From contig NZ_WOEZ01000222.1 of NCBI RefSeq assembly GCF_013177735.1, forward strand, positions 1 to 53,717: 53,717 nucleotides of DNA. The letters run 5' to 3'. The position numbers and the translations under genes are program-made. Positions 24,900-34,254 of this stretch are shown here, one piece after another; position 1 is the stretch's first letter, and every line of letters starts with the position of its first letter. The notes below the pieces were generated by a model. That model was not told where the DNA came from and made no database searches. It saw nothing but the letters and a program-made list of their open reading frames with translations. This DNA is from Paraburkholderia elongata. GTDB lineage: Bacteria > Pseudomonadota > Gammaproteobacteria > Burkholderiales > Burkholderiaceae.

Positions 24900-26852
24900 A
24901 TGGGCAAAATCATCGGCATCGACCTCGGCACGACCAATTCGTGCGTGGCGATCATGGAAGGCAATTCGGTCAAAGTGATCGAGAACTCGGAAGGTGCGCG
25001 CACCACGCCGTCGATCATCGCTTACATGGAAGACGGCGAAATTCTTGTCGGCGCACCGGCTAAGCGTCAGTCGGTCACGAACCCGAAGAACACGCTGTAC
25101 GCCGTCAAGCGCCTGATCGGCCGCCGCTTCGAAGAAAAAGAAGTGCAGAAAGACATTAGTCTGATGCCGTACAAGATCATGAAGGCCGACAACGGCGACG
25201 CATGGGTCCAGGTGCGCGACGACAAGCTGGCTCCGCCGCAAATTTCGGCTGAAGTGCTGCGCAAGATGAAGAAGACCGCTGAAGACTACCTCGGCGAGCC
25301 GGTCACCGAAGCTGTGATTACGGTTCCCGCGTACTTCAACGACAGCCAGCGTCAGGCCACCAAAGACGCAGGCCGCATCGCCGGTCTGGAAGTGAAGCGG
25401 ATCATCAACGAGCCGACCGCAGCCGCTTTGGCATTCGGTCTGGACAAGGCGGAAAAGGGCGACCGCAAGATCGCGGTGTATGACCTGGGCGGCGGTACGT
25501 TCGACGTGTCGATCATCGAAATCGCTGATGTCGACGGTGAAATGCAGTTCGAAGTGCTGTCCACGAACGGCGACACGTTCCTCGGCGGTGAAGACTTCGA
25601 CCAGCGCATCATCGATTACATCATCGGCGAGTTCAAGAAGGAACAAGGTGTCGACCTGTCGAAAGACGTGCTCGCGCTGCAGCGCCTGAAGGAATCGGCT
25701 GAAAAGGCGAAGATCGAACTGTCGTCGAGCCAGCAAACCGAAATCAACCTGCCGTACATCACGGCCGACGCGTCGGGTCCGAAGCACTTGAACCTGAAAA
25801 TCACGCGTGCGAAGCTGGAAGCGCTGGTTGAAGAGCTGATCGAACGCACGATCGAACCGTGCCGCACGGCGATCAAGGACGCAGGCGTGAAGGTCGGCGA
25901 GATCGACGACGTGATTCTGGTCGGCGGTATGACGCGTATGCCGAAGGTGCAGGACAAGGTCAAGGAGTTCTTTGGCAAGGAACCGCGCCGTGACGTGAAC
26001 CCGGACGAAGCCGTGGCCGTTGGCGCCGCGATTCAAGGCCAGGTTCTGTCGGGCGACCGCACTGATGTTCTGCTGCTCGACGTGACCCCGTTGTCGCTCG
26101 GCATCGAAACGCTCGGCGGCGTGATGACGAAGATGATCAACAAGAACACCACGATCCCGACCAAGCACGCACAGGTCTACTCGACGGCTGACGACAACCA
26201 GGGCGCCGTGACGATCAAGGTGTTCCAGGGCGAACGCGAAATGGCAGCGGGCAACAAGCTGCTGGGCGAGTTCAACCTCGAAGGCATTCCGCCGGCGCCG
26301 CGTGGCACGCCGCAGATCGAAGTGAGCTTCGACATCGACGCGAACGGCATTCTGCACGTCGGCGCGAAAGACAAGGCGACCGGCAAGGAAAACCGCATCA
26401 CGATCAAGGCGAACTCGGGTCTGTCCGAAGCTGAAATCGAAAAAATGGTGAAGGACGCCGAAGCGAACGCGGAAGAAGATCACAAGCTGCGTGAGCTGGC
26501 CGATGCCCGCAACCAGGGCGACGCGCTGGTCCACAGCACGAAGAAGGCGCTCACCGAATACGGCGACAAGCTGGAAGCCGCTGAGAAGGGAGCGATCGAA
26601 ACCGCGCTGAAGGACCTCGAAGAAACGCTGAAGAGCAGCTCGAGCGACAAGGCCGCGATCGAAGCCAAGATCGAAGTGGTGGCCACCGCCTCGCAGAAGA
26701 TGGGCGAGAAGATGTACGCCGACATGCAGGCTGCACAAGGTGCCGAAGCTGCGGCAGCGGGCGCGGCAGGTGCGGGTGCATCGGCGGGTGGTGCGAGCCA
26801 GCAGCAGGACGACGTGGTCGACGCCGAGTTCAAGGAAGTCAAGAAAGACTAA
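24900..26852 (+). CDS. dnaK: Chaperone DnaK (Hsp70)
   Basis: ATP-dependent Hsp70 chaperone. The 650-residue protein has the nucleotide-binding domain motifs IGIDLGTTNSCVAIMEG (residues 4-20), AVYDLGGGTFDVSIIE and ILVGGMTRMPKVQ, the substrate-binding domain and the C-terminal DVVDAEFKEVKKD tail of bacterial DnaK. The open frame reaches 26 codons upstream, but ATG 24900 has AGGAG at correct distance. Works with GrpE upstream and DnaJ downstream. Confidence 0.98.
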   Translation: MGKIIGIDLGTTNSCVAIMEGNSVKVIENSEGARTTPSIIAYMEDGEILVGAPAKRQSVTNPKNTLYAVKRLIGRRFEEKEVQKDISLMPYKIMKADNGDAWVQVRDDKLAPPQISAEVLRKMKKTAEDYLGEPVTEAVITVPAYFNDSQRQATKDAGRIAGLEVKRIINEPTAAALAFGLDKAEKGDRKIAVYDLGGGTFDVSIIEIADVDGEMQFEVLSTNGDTFLGGEDFDQRIIDYIIGEFKKEQGVDLSKDVLALQRLKESAEKAKIELSSSQQTEINLPYITADASGPKHLNLKITRAKLEALVEELIERTIEPCRTAIKDAGVKVGEIDDVILVGGMTRMPKVQDKVKEFFGKEPRRDVNPDEAVAVGAAIQGQVLSGDRTDVLLLDVTPLSLGIETLGGVMTKMINKNTTIPTKHAQVYSTADDNQGAVTIKVFQGEREMAAGNKLLGEFNLEGIPPAPRGTPQIEVSFDIDANGILHVGAKDKATGKENRITIKANSGLSEAEIEKMVKDAEANAEEDHKLRELADARNQGDALVHSTKKALTEYGDKLEAAEKGAIETALKDLEETLKSSSSDKAAIEAKIEVVATASQKMGEKMYADMQAAQGAEAAAAGAAGAGASAGGASQQQDDVVDAEFKEVKKD

Positions 26853-26877
26853 AGCCGGGTCGCAATTTGACCGTAAA

Positions 26878-26901
26878 GCCGCACACAGCAATGTGTGCGG
26901 C
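26878..26901 (+). terminator. Hairpin between dnaK and dnaJ
   Basis: Perfect 9-bp stem GCCGCACAC (26878-26886) and GTGTGCGGC (26893-26901) with a 6-base loop, 25 bases behind the dnaK stop codon. No T-run follows, so it is more likely a partial terminator or mRNA stabiliser that sets the dnaK to dnaJ ratio than a full stop. The 266-base gap to dnaJ also holds a short GAGCC/GGCTC stem near 26967. Confidence 0.45.
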
Positions 26902-27118
26902 CCGGCTGCAAAACGGTTTGCTCCCGTCCGGGTGCATGAACCTGCAAAGCGGTTATCGCGCCTGGTGAGCCTTTTGGGGCTCTCCGGGCACATTTGTTTT
27001 ATGGAGGGCGTTGTTTGAACCGCCTGAAAGCGGTGTGAACAACGGCCGGACGAGTCGCAAGACTCCAGCATTCAAGAGGAGTCACCGCGCCCCATTGCGC
27101 GAGTGGCGTTGAACCGAT

Positions 27119-28261
27119 ATGGCGAAACGGGATTACTACGAGGTTCTGGGCGTCGCAAAGAACGCGAGCGACGACGAAATCAAGAAGGCGTATCGCAAGC
27201 TTGCGATGAAGCACCACCCCGACCGCAATCCGGGCAACAAGGATGCGGAAGGGCATTTCAAAGAGGTGAAGGAAGCCTATGAAATGCTGTCGGACTCGCA
27301 AAAGCGTGCTGCGTACGATCAGTACGGCCACGCGGGCGTCGATCCGAACATGGGCGGAGCCGGTGCGCAAGGCTTCGGCGGTTTTGCCGATGCGTTCGGC
27401 GATATTTTCGGCGACATCTTCGGCCAGGCGGCCGGCGGTGCCGCACGCGGCGGTGGCGGCCGTGCCGGCCCGCAGGTGTATCGCGGCGCCGATCTGCGCT
27501 ACAGCATGGAAATCACGCTGGAACAGGCCGCACACGGCTACGACACGCAAATTCGCGTGCCGAGCTGGGTGTCGTGCGAAATCTGTCACGGTTCGGGCGC
27601 GAAGCCCGGCACCAAGCCGGAAACCTGCCCGACCTGTAGCGGCTCGGGTTCGGTGCGGATGTCGCAGGGCTTCTTCAGCATTCAGCAGACCTGCCCGAAG
27701 TGCCACGGCACCGGCACCTATATCCCTGAGCCTTGCGGCCACTGCCATGGCGCGGGCAAAGTGAAGGAAACCAAGACGCTGGAAGTGAAGATCCCGGCAG
27801 GTATCGACGACGGCATGCGCATCCGCTCGGCCGGCAACGGTGAGCCGGGTATCAACGGCGGTCCGTCGGGCGATCTGTACGTCGAGATTCACATCAAGCA
27901 ACACTCGGTGTTCGAACGCGACGGCGACGACCTGCATTGCCAGATGCCGATTCCGTTCACCACGGCGGCACTCGGAGGCGAAATCGAAGTGCCGACCCTC
28001 GCGGGCCGCGCGAGTTTCACGGTGCCGGATGGCACGCAATCGGGCAAGACGTTCCGTCTGCGTGGCAAGGGTATCAAGGGGCTGCGTTCGAGCATTGCCG
28101 GCGATCTGTACGTGCATGTGCAAGTCGAAACGCCGGTCAAGCTCACCGAGTCGCAGCGCGACCTGCTTCAGCAGTTCGAGAAGGCGCTGGTGGAAGGCGG
28201 TGCGCGGCACAGCCCGCAAAGCAAGAGCTGGTTCGACCGGGTGAAGAGCTTCTTCGATTAA
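27119..28261 (+). CDS. dnaJ: Chaperone DnaJ (Hsp40)
   Basis: Co-chaperone that delivers substrates to DnaK and stimulates its ATPase. The 380-residue protein has the J domain with HPD in KHHPDRNPGN (about residue 34), a Gly/Phe region (MGGAGAQGFGGFADAFGDIFGDIFG), four CxxCxGxG zinc-finger repeats (CEICHGSG, CPTCSGSG, CPKCHGTG, CGHCHGAG) and the C-terminal substrate domain. Type I DnaJ of normal length. Confidence 0.97.
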   Translation: MAKRDYYEVLGVAKNASDDEIKKAYRKLAMKHHPDRNPGNKDAEGHFKEVKEAYEMLSDSQKRAAYDQYGHAGVDPNMGGAGAQGFGGFADAFGDIFGDIFGQAAGGAARGGGGRAGPQVYRGADLRYSMEITLEQAAHGYDTQIRVPSWVSCEICHGSGAKPGTKPETCPTCSGSGSVRMSQGFFSIQQTCPKCHGTGTYIPEPCGHCHGAGKVKETKTLEVKIPAGIDDGMRIRSAGNGEPGINGGPSGDLYVEIHIKQHSVFERDGDDLHCQMPIPFTTAALGGEIEVPTLAGRASFTVPDGTQSGKTFRLRGKGIKGLRSSIAGDLYVHVQVETPVKLTESQRDLLQQFEKALVEGGARHSPQSKSWFDRVKSFFD

Positions 28262-28285
28262 TAGCGGTTTGATTTGGCGGTAAGC

Positions 28286-30175
28286 ATGACGGCAGATGAG
28301 CGCGACGCAGTTTTCGCGTTGCTCGACGATTGCGACGCGACGGCGGCGCGCCGTTCGAGTCGTCTGTACACGGGTTTTGTGCATGAACGGGTTTGCGCGG
28401 ACGCCGCGCAGCTTGAAGTCGTGTGCGAGACTGCGGCCGCGGATACACGGCGCGGTTTGCATGCCGTCGTGCTCGCCGACTACGAGTTTGGCCGGTGCCT
28501 TCTCGGCGGCGGCCAAACTCACCCGGCATTGAAAGAAACGCAGCGTGGCGATGCCACGCTGCGTTTTTTATTATTTGAACGTTGCGAGAAACTGTCGCGC
28601 GACGACGTAGATGCGTGGCTCGTGGAACGCGACGGCGGCGCGGCCGAGGCGTCTGTGGCGGGCACGGCGAACGTGCGCGCGAGCGTCGATCCAAAGCAGT
28701 TCAACGAAGCGATCGACGCGATCCATGCCGCTCTGCGCGCGGGCGATTCATATCAGGTTAACTACACGTATCGGCTTGCTTTCGATGTATTCGGCTCGCC
28801 GACCGCGCTTTATCGGCGCCTGCGGGCCCGTCAGCCGGTGCCGTACGGTGCGCTGATCGCGTTGCCGGGCGACGAGTGGGTCTTGTCGTGCTCGCCGGAG
28901 TTGTTCATCGAGAAGGAAGGCGCCATGTTGCGCGCCCGGCCGATGAAAGGCACGGCGCCGCGATCAGCCGACCCCGTGGCCGATCGTCATGCCGCCGAGT
29001 TCCTTGCAAACGACCCGAAGAATCGCGCCGAGAACGTGATGATCGTCGATCTGTTGCGCAACGATTTGTCGCGCGTGGCGCAGACGGGCTCGGTCAATGT
29101 GCGGGCGCTGTTTTCGGTCGAACCGTATGCGTCGGTCTGGCAGATGACGTCGACAGTGCATTCGACGTTGCGCGCCGGCACGTCTTTCGCCCAGATCATG
29201 CGCGCACTGTTTCCATGCGGCTCGATCACCGGTGCGCCGAAGCATCGCACGATGCAATTGATCGACGAGCTCGAAAGCACGCCGCGTGGTCTTTACACAG
29301 GCGCGATCGGCTGGCTCGATGCGCCCTCAACCACCGCAAGCAACACCGCCTGCGGCGACTTCTGCCTGTCCGTCGCGATCCGCACGTTGACCTTAAGCCC
29401 GACTGCACAGCCGGGTGAGCTGCACGGCAAGATGGGCGTAGGCGCGGGCATCGTGCTCGACAGTGTCGCCGCCGACGAATATGCGGAGTGCCAATTGAAG
29501 GCCAGCTTTCTGACCGGCGCAGAGCCGGGTTTCGATCTCTTCGAAACGATGTACGCGACGCGGGAAGAGGGCGTGCGCCATCTGTCGCGCCATCTCGCAC
29601 GGCTCTCGGCGAGCGCCGCGACGCTGGGTTTCAAACTCGACGATGAAAACGAAATTCGCGCGCAAATCGCAGAGAAATGTGCGGCGTTGCCAGCGCAAAC
29701 CCCGCACCGTATGCGCCTCGCGCTGAGCAAAAATGGCACGGCACAAATAACCGCGGCATTGCTGACGCCGCTGGCCGATTCCACCGTCGGCGTGCTGCTT
29801 GGGCCGGACCACGCGTTCCCCGCGATGCTCGCCAATGATCCGTTGCTGCGGCACAAAACCACGCGCCGCGCCGAATATGATCGCGGCTGGCGCGAAGCGG
29901 AAGCGAAGGGTGCTTTCGACACGCTGTTCTTTAACGAGCGCGGCGAGTTGACCGAAGGTGGTCGGTCGAACGTGTTTGTGAAGCTGACGGGACGGTGGTG
30001 GACGCCGCCGCTAACGTCGGGCGTACTGCCCGGGATCATGCGGGCCGTGCTGCTAGAGGATTCAGACCTTCACGCGGCTGAACGCGTGTTGACTCGGGCC
30101 GATGTGCAAAATGCCGAAGCGCTTCTCGTGTGCAACGCACTGCGAGGCGCGGTACAGGCGCACGTGCTGGGCTAA
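28286..30175 (+). CDS. pabB: Aminodeoxychorismate synthase component I fused to aminodeoxychorismate lyase (PabB-PabC)
   Basis: 629-residue fusion for p-aminobenzoate synthesis in the folate pathway. The N-terminal 410 residues are a PabB chorismate-binding domain with RPMKGTAPR near residue 220 and RALFPCGSITGAPKHRTM. From about residue 416 (FDLFETMYATREEG) the protein is a PLP-dependent PabC-type lyase of the branched-chain aminotransferase fold, with the catalytic Lys in LLRHKTTRRAEYDR and FFNERGELTEGGRSNVFV. One protein thus makes p-aminobenzoate from aminodeoxychorismate, needing only a PabA glutaminase encoded elsewhere. ATG 28286 was chosen over an in-frame TTG four codons upstream. 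The folate gene folK lies 2 kb to the right on the other strand. Confidence 0.9.
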   Translation: MTADERDAVFALLDDCDATAARRSSRLYTGFVHERVCADAAQLEVVCETAAADTRRGLHAVVLADYEFGRCLLGGGQTHPALKETQRGDATLRFLLFERCEKLSRDDVDAWLVERDGGAAEASVAGTANVRASVDPKQFNEAIDAIHAALRAGDSYQVNYTYRLAFDVFGSPTALYRRLRARQPVPYGALIALPGDEWVLSCSPELFIEKEGAMLRARPMKGTAPRSADPVADRHAAEFLANDPKNRAENVMIVDLLRNDLSRVAQTGSVNVRALFSVEPYASVWQMTSTVHSTLRAGTSFAQIMRALFPCGSITGAPKHRTMQLIDELESTPRGLYTGAIGWLDAPSTTASNTACGDFCLSVAIRTLTLSPTAQPGELHGKMGVGAGIVLDSVAADEYAECQLKASFLTGAEPGFDLFETMYATREEGVRHLSRHLARLSASAATLGFKLDDENEIRAQIAEKCAALPAQTPHRMRLALSKNGTAQITAALLTPLADSTVGVLLGPDHAFPAMLANDPLLRHKTTRRAEYDRGWREAEAKGAFDTLFFNERGELTEGGRSNVFVKLTGRWWTPPLTSGVLPGIMRAVLLEDSDLHAAERVLTRADVQNAEALLVCNALRGAVQAHVLG

Positions 30176-30544
30176 GGTAGGGCTAAGGCTAAGGCCAGTC
30201 GCAATGCCGGCTTTGGGCGTTGCGTGCCGCCGCGGCGGCTCAACTGTGGCGAACGTGCAGCAAGCGGGCCATCCATCCGGACAGGCGTGCGCGCCAAGTG
30301 GATTCCCGCACGTCATGCGGTGCGGTAGCGTGGTTGCGGATTCCCGCTACGTCGATCAGGCAAAAGGGGCTCATGGTCATCTCTCTTCGGCAAGCGGCAA
30401 GGCCGCGTTAACAAGGTAGACGAAGATAGACGACCAGGTTTTCAGACGATATAAGACGGGTCCCAAAACAGGACAAAACAAGACAAACACGCCAAACGGG
30501 TGCAATCACGCCCGATCGACGTAATCCGCTATCAGACCGCGTAG
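30176..30544. other. Gene-free gap between convergent pabB-pabC and panB
   Basis: No convincing reading frame or RNA in 369 bases. At the left end the end of pabBC runs into a short ggctaa(g) repeat (about 30169-30195), and a GCCGCCGCGGCGGC palindrome lies at 30226-30239. No stem with a T-run was found for either gene. Confidence 0.5.
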
Positions 30545-31360
30545 TTAGAACGTGTGCTCCGGCCCCGGGAACGCGCCGTCCTTCACGGCACGCACATACG
30601 CTTCCACGGCAGCCTGGATGTTCGGCTGCCCCTGCATGAAATCCTTCACAAAGCGCGGCCGCTTGCCGGGGAAAATCCCCAGCATGTCGTGCAGCACCAG
30701 CACCTGACCCGAGCAGTCGAGGCCCGCACCGATACCGATTGTCGGAATCCGCAATTGCTTCGTGACTTCGCTCGCGAGCAGCGTTGGGATCGCTTCCATG
30801 ACGATCAGTTGGGCACCCGCATCCTGCACGGCGAGCGAGTCGCGCAACAACTGGCTCGCGCCTGCCTCGGTCTTGCCCTGCACCTTGAAGCCGCCAAACG
30901 CATGCACCGATTGCGGTGTGAGGCCGACGTGCGCGCACACCGGAATCGACCGTTCGACCAGAAAGCGCACCGTGTCCGCGAGCCACTCACCGCCCTCGAG
31001 CTTCACCATCTGCGCGCCGGCGCGCATGAGTTCCACCGAGCTCCTGAAGGCGTCCTCCCGCGTGCCATACGTGCCGAACGGCAGGTCGGCTACCACCAGC
31101 GCCGAGGGCCGCGCCCGCGCCACGCTCGCCGTGTGATACGCGATGTCGGCGAGCGACACCGGCAGCGTGGTCGTCTGGCCTTGCAGCACGTTGCCGAGCG
31201 AGTCGCCGATCAACAGCACGTCGACGCCCGCGCGATCCAGCAGCGCGGCGAAGCTCGCGTCGTAACAGGTCAGCATGGCGATCTTTTCGCCGGCGTCGCG
31301 CATCGCCTGCAGTTTCGGCACGGTGATGGCGTTCCGGCTCGTTTCCTGCAAATAGGTCAT
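30545..31360 (-). CDS. panB: 3-methyl-2-oxobutanoate hydroxymethyltransferase
   Basis: First enzyme of pantothenate synthesis: adds a hydroxymethyl group from methylene-tetrahydrofolate to 2-oxoisovalerate. The 271-residue TIM-barrel protein has MLTCYDASFAALLDRAGVDVLLIGDSLGNVLQG, the VVADLPFGTYG strand and GIGAGLDCSGQVLVLHDMLG. Last gene of the leftward operon hda, HAD phosphatase, pcnB, folK, deoxynucleoside kinase, panB; only 36 bases separate it from the kinase. Use of a folate cofactor links it to folK. Confidence 0.95.
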   Translation of the reverse strand: MTYLQETSRNAITVPKLQAMRDAGEKIAMLTCYDASFAALLDRAGVDVLLIGDSLGNVLQGQTTTLPVSLADIAYHTASVARARPSALVVADLPFGTYGTREDAFRSSVELMRAGAQMVKLEGGEWLADTVRFLVERSIPVCAHVGLTPQSVHAFGGFKVQGKTEAGASQLLRDSLAVQDAGAQLIVMEAIPTLLASEVTKQLRIPTIGIGAGLDCSGQVLVLHDMLGIFPGKRPRFVKDFMQGQPNIQAAVEAYVRAVKDGAFPGPEHTF

Positions 31361-31396
31361 GGGGAAATCCGTTGGAAAGAAGAGGGCGCGCGCCGC

Positions 31397-32077
31397 TTAA
31401 AGCGACGTGCCTTTGACAAAGAATTCCTTGCGGCCACGCATGGTTTCGATGCGTTCGGCGAGCAGTGCAAGGTCCGCGTCCGAGTCGAGCGGATTCAGAT
31501 GTTCAGCGTTGACCGTCAGCACCGGCGCGCCGTCATAGTGATAGAAAAACTCGTTGTAGGCGTCGCACAGCGCGTGCAGATACGCATCGGAAATCTGCAG
31601 TTCCATTGGCACGGCGCGCTTCTGGATGCGCGCGAACAGCACTTCAGGGCTGGCTTGCAGGTAGACCACGAAATCCGGCGCCGGCGCGCTCACGTCGATT
31701 CGAGCGGCGAGGGCGCGATAAAGCTGCCACTCGTCTTCCTGCAGTGTCAGACGCGCGAAGATGTCGTTCTTCTGCGTCATGAAATCGGCGATCAGCGGTG
31801 TGCCTGCCACATGCGCGGCCACCACGTTCTGGGCTTGCTGCGCGCGTTGCAATGCGAAGTGCAATTGCGTCGGCAGCGCATAACGCGCGCTGTCGCGATA
31901 AAAGCGCTCGAGAAAGGGATTGTCCTGCGGCCGCTCGAACAGTTCGTGCATCGACCAGCGCTGTGCGAGCCGCCGTGCGAGTGAGGTCTTGCCGACGCCG
32001 ATCGGCCCTTCGATCGCGAGATAGCCGAACGGCGGCCGTAGATGCGGCGCGGTGACGGTGAGCGGCGGCGAATTCAT
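31397..32077 (-). CDS. Deoxynucleoside kinase-family protein
   Basis: 226-residue P-loop kinase with GPIGVGKT at residues 24-31, related to deoxyadenosine/deoxyguanosine kinases that phosphorylate salvaged deoxynucleosides. The DNPFLERFYRD segment and the substrate region LIADFMTQKNDIFARLTL fit the family. ATG 32077 overlaps the folK stop codon as ATGA, a sign of coupled translation; an in-frame TTG two codons upstream is less likely. The same gene is found next to folK and panB in related bacteria. Nucleoside preference is not shown by the sequence. Confidence 0.85.
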   Translation of the reverse strand: MNSPPLTVTAPHLRPPFGYLAIEGPIGVGKTSLARRLAQRWSMHELFERPQDNPFLERFYRDSARYALPTQLHFALQRAQQAQNVVAAHVAGTPLIADFMTQKNDIFARLTLQEDEWQLYRALAARIDVSAPAPDFVVYLQASPEVLFARIQKRAVPMELQISDAYLHALCDAYNEFFYHYDGAPVLTVNAEHLNPLDSDADLALLAERIETMRGRKEFFVKGTSL

Positions 32078-32622
32078 TCGCAACGGCCCTTGTCCGCAGC
32101 AGGGGCGCCAGCAGTCATTGCATTGAGCATTGGACAGTGGCAGGGGCTCTTCACCTTTTCTATGCGTTGATCGCTCACGCCGTCAAGCAGCGCCTCGGCA
32201 CGGCCGTGTTGCGGGATGATCAGCGCTGCGTCGATCTCGACGAGCGGCACGAGTGCAAAGGCGCGTTCGATCAAACGCGGATGCGGCACGATCAGATCGG
32301 CTTCGTCGATCGATTGATCGCCGAAGAGCAGGATGTCCAGATCGAGCGTGCGCGGGGCGTTGCGAAACGGCCGTTCACGGCCGAATTGATGCTCGATCTT
32401 GTGGCACAGCGCAAGCAGATGCCGCACGGGGAGCGTCGTATCAACCTTCACGACGCAGTTGAAATAATCATCGCCGCCCGCGTCGATCGGGGCGGTGCGA
32501 TACAGGCTCGACTTGGCGAGCACGGTGATGGTGTGCTGTTGGGCCAGGCACACCACCGCGTCTTTCAGGGTCTGGCGCGCGTCCCCGAGATTCGCGCCGA
32601 GGCCGAGATAAGCAACCGTCAT
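32074..32622 (-). CDS. folK: 6-hydroxymethyl-7,8-dihydropterin pyrophosphokinase
   Basis: Transfers pyrophosphate from ATP to the pterin in folate synthesis. The 182-residue protein has YLGLGANLGD at the N-terminus and the HPPK signature RPFRNAPRTLDLDILLFGD (about residues 84-102), with HPRLIERAFALVPL following. The C-terminal 25 residues, from KSPCHCP onward, are not conserved. The stop overlaps the next gene by four bases. It follows pcnB by 48 bases. Confidence 0.95.
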   Translation of the reverse strand: MTVAYLGLGANLGDARQTLKDAVVCLAQQHTITVLAKSSLYRTAPIDAGGDDYFNCVVKVDTTLPVRHLLALCHKIEHQFGRERPFRNAPRTLDLDILLFGDQSIDEADLIVPHPRLIERAFALVPLVEIDAALIIPQHGRAEALLDGVSDQRIEKVKSPCHCPMLNAMTAGAPAADKGRCE

Positions 32623-32670
32623 GGCATAACTTCCTGCGACTATCGTTCGACGGCAACAGCGAACGCTGTG

Positions 32671-34254
32671 TCAGTCTTCGTGCGAGCCGTCATGGCCCGC
32701 GTCGTTGGCTGTGCGTTCGGCTGGCGTACCGCCCTCCATTCCCTCGCCCGGTTTGCGGGTTCTGGCGCCACTGCTGCGCCGCCGTCGTTTTCTGGGGCTC
32801 CGGTCCTTCCCGCCTTGCGTGAGCAGAGTCTCACGCGCAGCGACGTCTCCTTCGATGAACTCCGTCCACCACGCACCGACCGACTCATCGAGTTCGCCCG
32901 ATTCGCAGCGCAACAGGAGGAAATCATACCCCGCTCTAAATCTTTGGTGTTCCAGCAGCTTCAGCGCGCTTCTTCCCGAGCGTTTTTCGAGGCGCAGCTG
33001 CAGGCCCCAGATCTCGCGCATATCCGACGAAAAGCGCTTGTGGATCGCGAGCTTCTCGGTTTGCATGTCGAGGACCTCGTCCATCGCGCGATGCAGGGCC
33101 GGCACCGGATATTCGCCGTTCGCTTCAAATTGTTGCCAGCGCGTCTGTACGTCGTGCCACAGCAGCGTGGCGAACAGGAAACCCGGCGAAACCGGCTTGC
33201 CGGCTCGCACCCGGGCGTCCGTGTTGGTCAGCGCGAGCGTGATGAATTTCTCGCCGATCGGCTGCTCCAGCACCACGTCGAGCAGCGGCAGCAGACCGTG
33301 ATGCAGGCCTTCCTGGCGCAGACGTTTCAAACAGGCGAGCGCGTGGCCCGACAGCATCAGCTTGAGCATCTCGTCGAACAGACGAGCGGCCGGCACGTTG
33401 TTGATCAGATCGGCCATTTTGGCGATCGGTGCACGGGTCTGGTCTTCGATCTCGAAGTCGAGCTTGGCGGCAAAACGCACCACGCGCAGCATGCGCACCG
33501 GATCCTCGCGATAACGCGTGGCCGGGTCGCCGATCATGCGCAACAGGCGAGTGCGCATGTCGGCCATGCCGTTGTGATAGTCCAGCACGGTTTGCGAGGC
33601 CGGATCGTAGTACATCGCGTTGATCGTGAAGTCGCGGCGCGTGGCGTCTTCGTGCTGTTCGCCCCAGACGTTGTCGCGCAGCACGCGGCCGCTGGCGTCC
33701 ACCGCATGCGTGCGGCGGTCGAGCTCGTCGCGCTTCAGGCGGCGCGGCGGCGCTGCGTCGGCTGCGGGCGGATCGACCAGCGCGCGGAACGTCGAGGTTT
33801 CGATGATTTCCTGACCGAACTGCACATGCACGATCTGAAACCGGCGGCCGATGATGCGGGCGCGGCGGAACAGCTTCTGCACCTGTTCGGGCGTGGCGTC
33901 GGTCGCGACGTCGAAGTCTTTCGGCTTGATGCCGAGCAGGAGATCGCGCACCGCACCGCCGACGATAAACGCGCGATGCCCCGCTTCCTGCAGGCCCTCG
34001 GTGACGCGAATCGCGTTCCTCGAGATCAGCGACTGATCGATGCCATGCACGTCGTGCGGAATGATGACCGGCACGTCGGGGTCCTGCACGGTTTTGGCGG
34101 CCGGGCGTGCCGCTTTGCGGCGTGCTTTGCTGGCGCTGGACGCGTTGCGTGCCGGTGCCTCGCCGGCTTCGTCTGCTTCGGCTTCGGCTGGTGTGGTGTC
34201 GTCAGCGGGTGCCGAGTCCTGGCCGAATAGCTTGCGGATAAGTTTTTTGATCAC
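32671..34254 (-). CDS. pcnB: Poly(A) polymerase I
   Basis: Adds 3' poly(A) tails that promote RNA decay. The 527-residue protein has the class II nucleotidyltransferase head with GGAVRDLLLGIKPKDFDVATDATPEQV (DxD metal site) and RRDFTINAMYY, plus the RTRLLRMIGDPATRYREDPVRMLRVVRFAAKL signature of the PcnB/CCA family. The N-terminal 60 residues (Ala/Lys/Arg rich) and a C-terminal basic tail (SPRKRRRRSSGARTRKPG) are extensions typical of PcnB rather than CCA transferase. It overlaps the HAD gene by four bases. Confidence 0.93.
   Translation of the reverse strand: MIKKLIRKLFGQDSAPADDTTPAEAEADEAGEAPARNASSASKARRKAARPAAKTVQDPDVPVIIPHDVHGIDQSLISRNAIRVTEGLQEAGHRAFIVGGAVRDLLLGIKPKDFDVATDATPEQVQKLFRRARIIGRRFQIVHVQFGQEIIETSTFRALVDPPAADAAPPRRLKRDELDRRTHAVDASGRVLRDNVWGEQHEDATRRDFTINAMYYDPASQTVLDYHNGMADMRTRLLRMIGDPATRYREDPVRMLRVVRFAAKLDFEIEDQTRAPIAKMADLINNVPAARLFDEMLKLMLSGHALACLKRLRQEGLHHGLLPLLDVVLEQPIGEKFITLALTNTDARVRAGKPVSPGFLFATLLWHDVQTRWQQFEANGEYPVPALHRAMDEVLDMQTEKLAIHKRFSSDMREIWGLQLRLEKRSGRSALKLLEHQRFRAGYDFLLLRCESGELDESVGAWWTEFIEGDVAARETLLTQGGKDRSPRKRRRRSSGARTRKPGEGMEGGTPAERTANDAGHDGSHED

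Noticed and set aside
24891..27071. Minus-strand open frame of 726 codons opposite dnaK
   Set aside because: Mirror of the dnaK coding sequence (well-known spurious 'antisense DnaK' frame); composition is that of a shadow.
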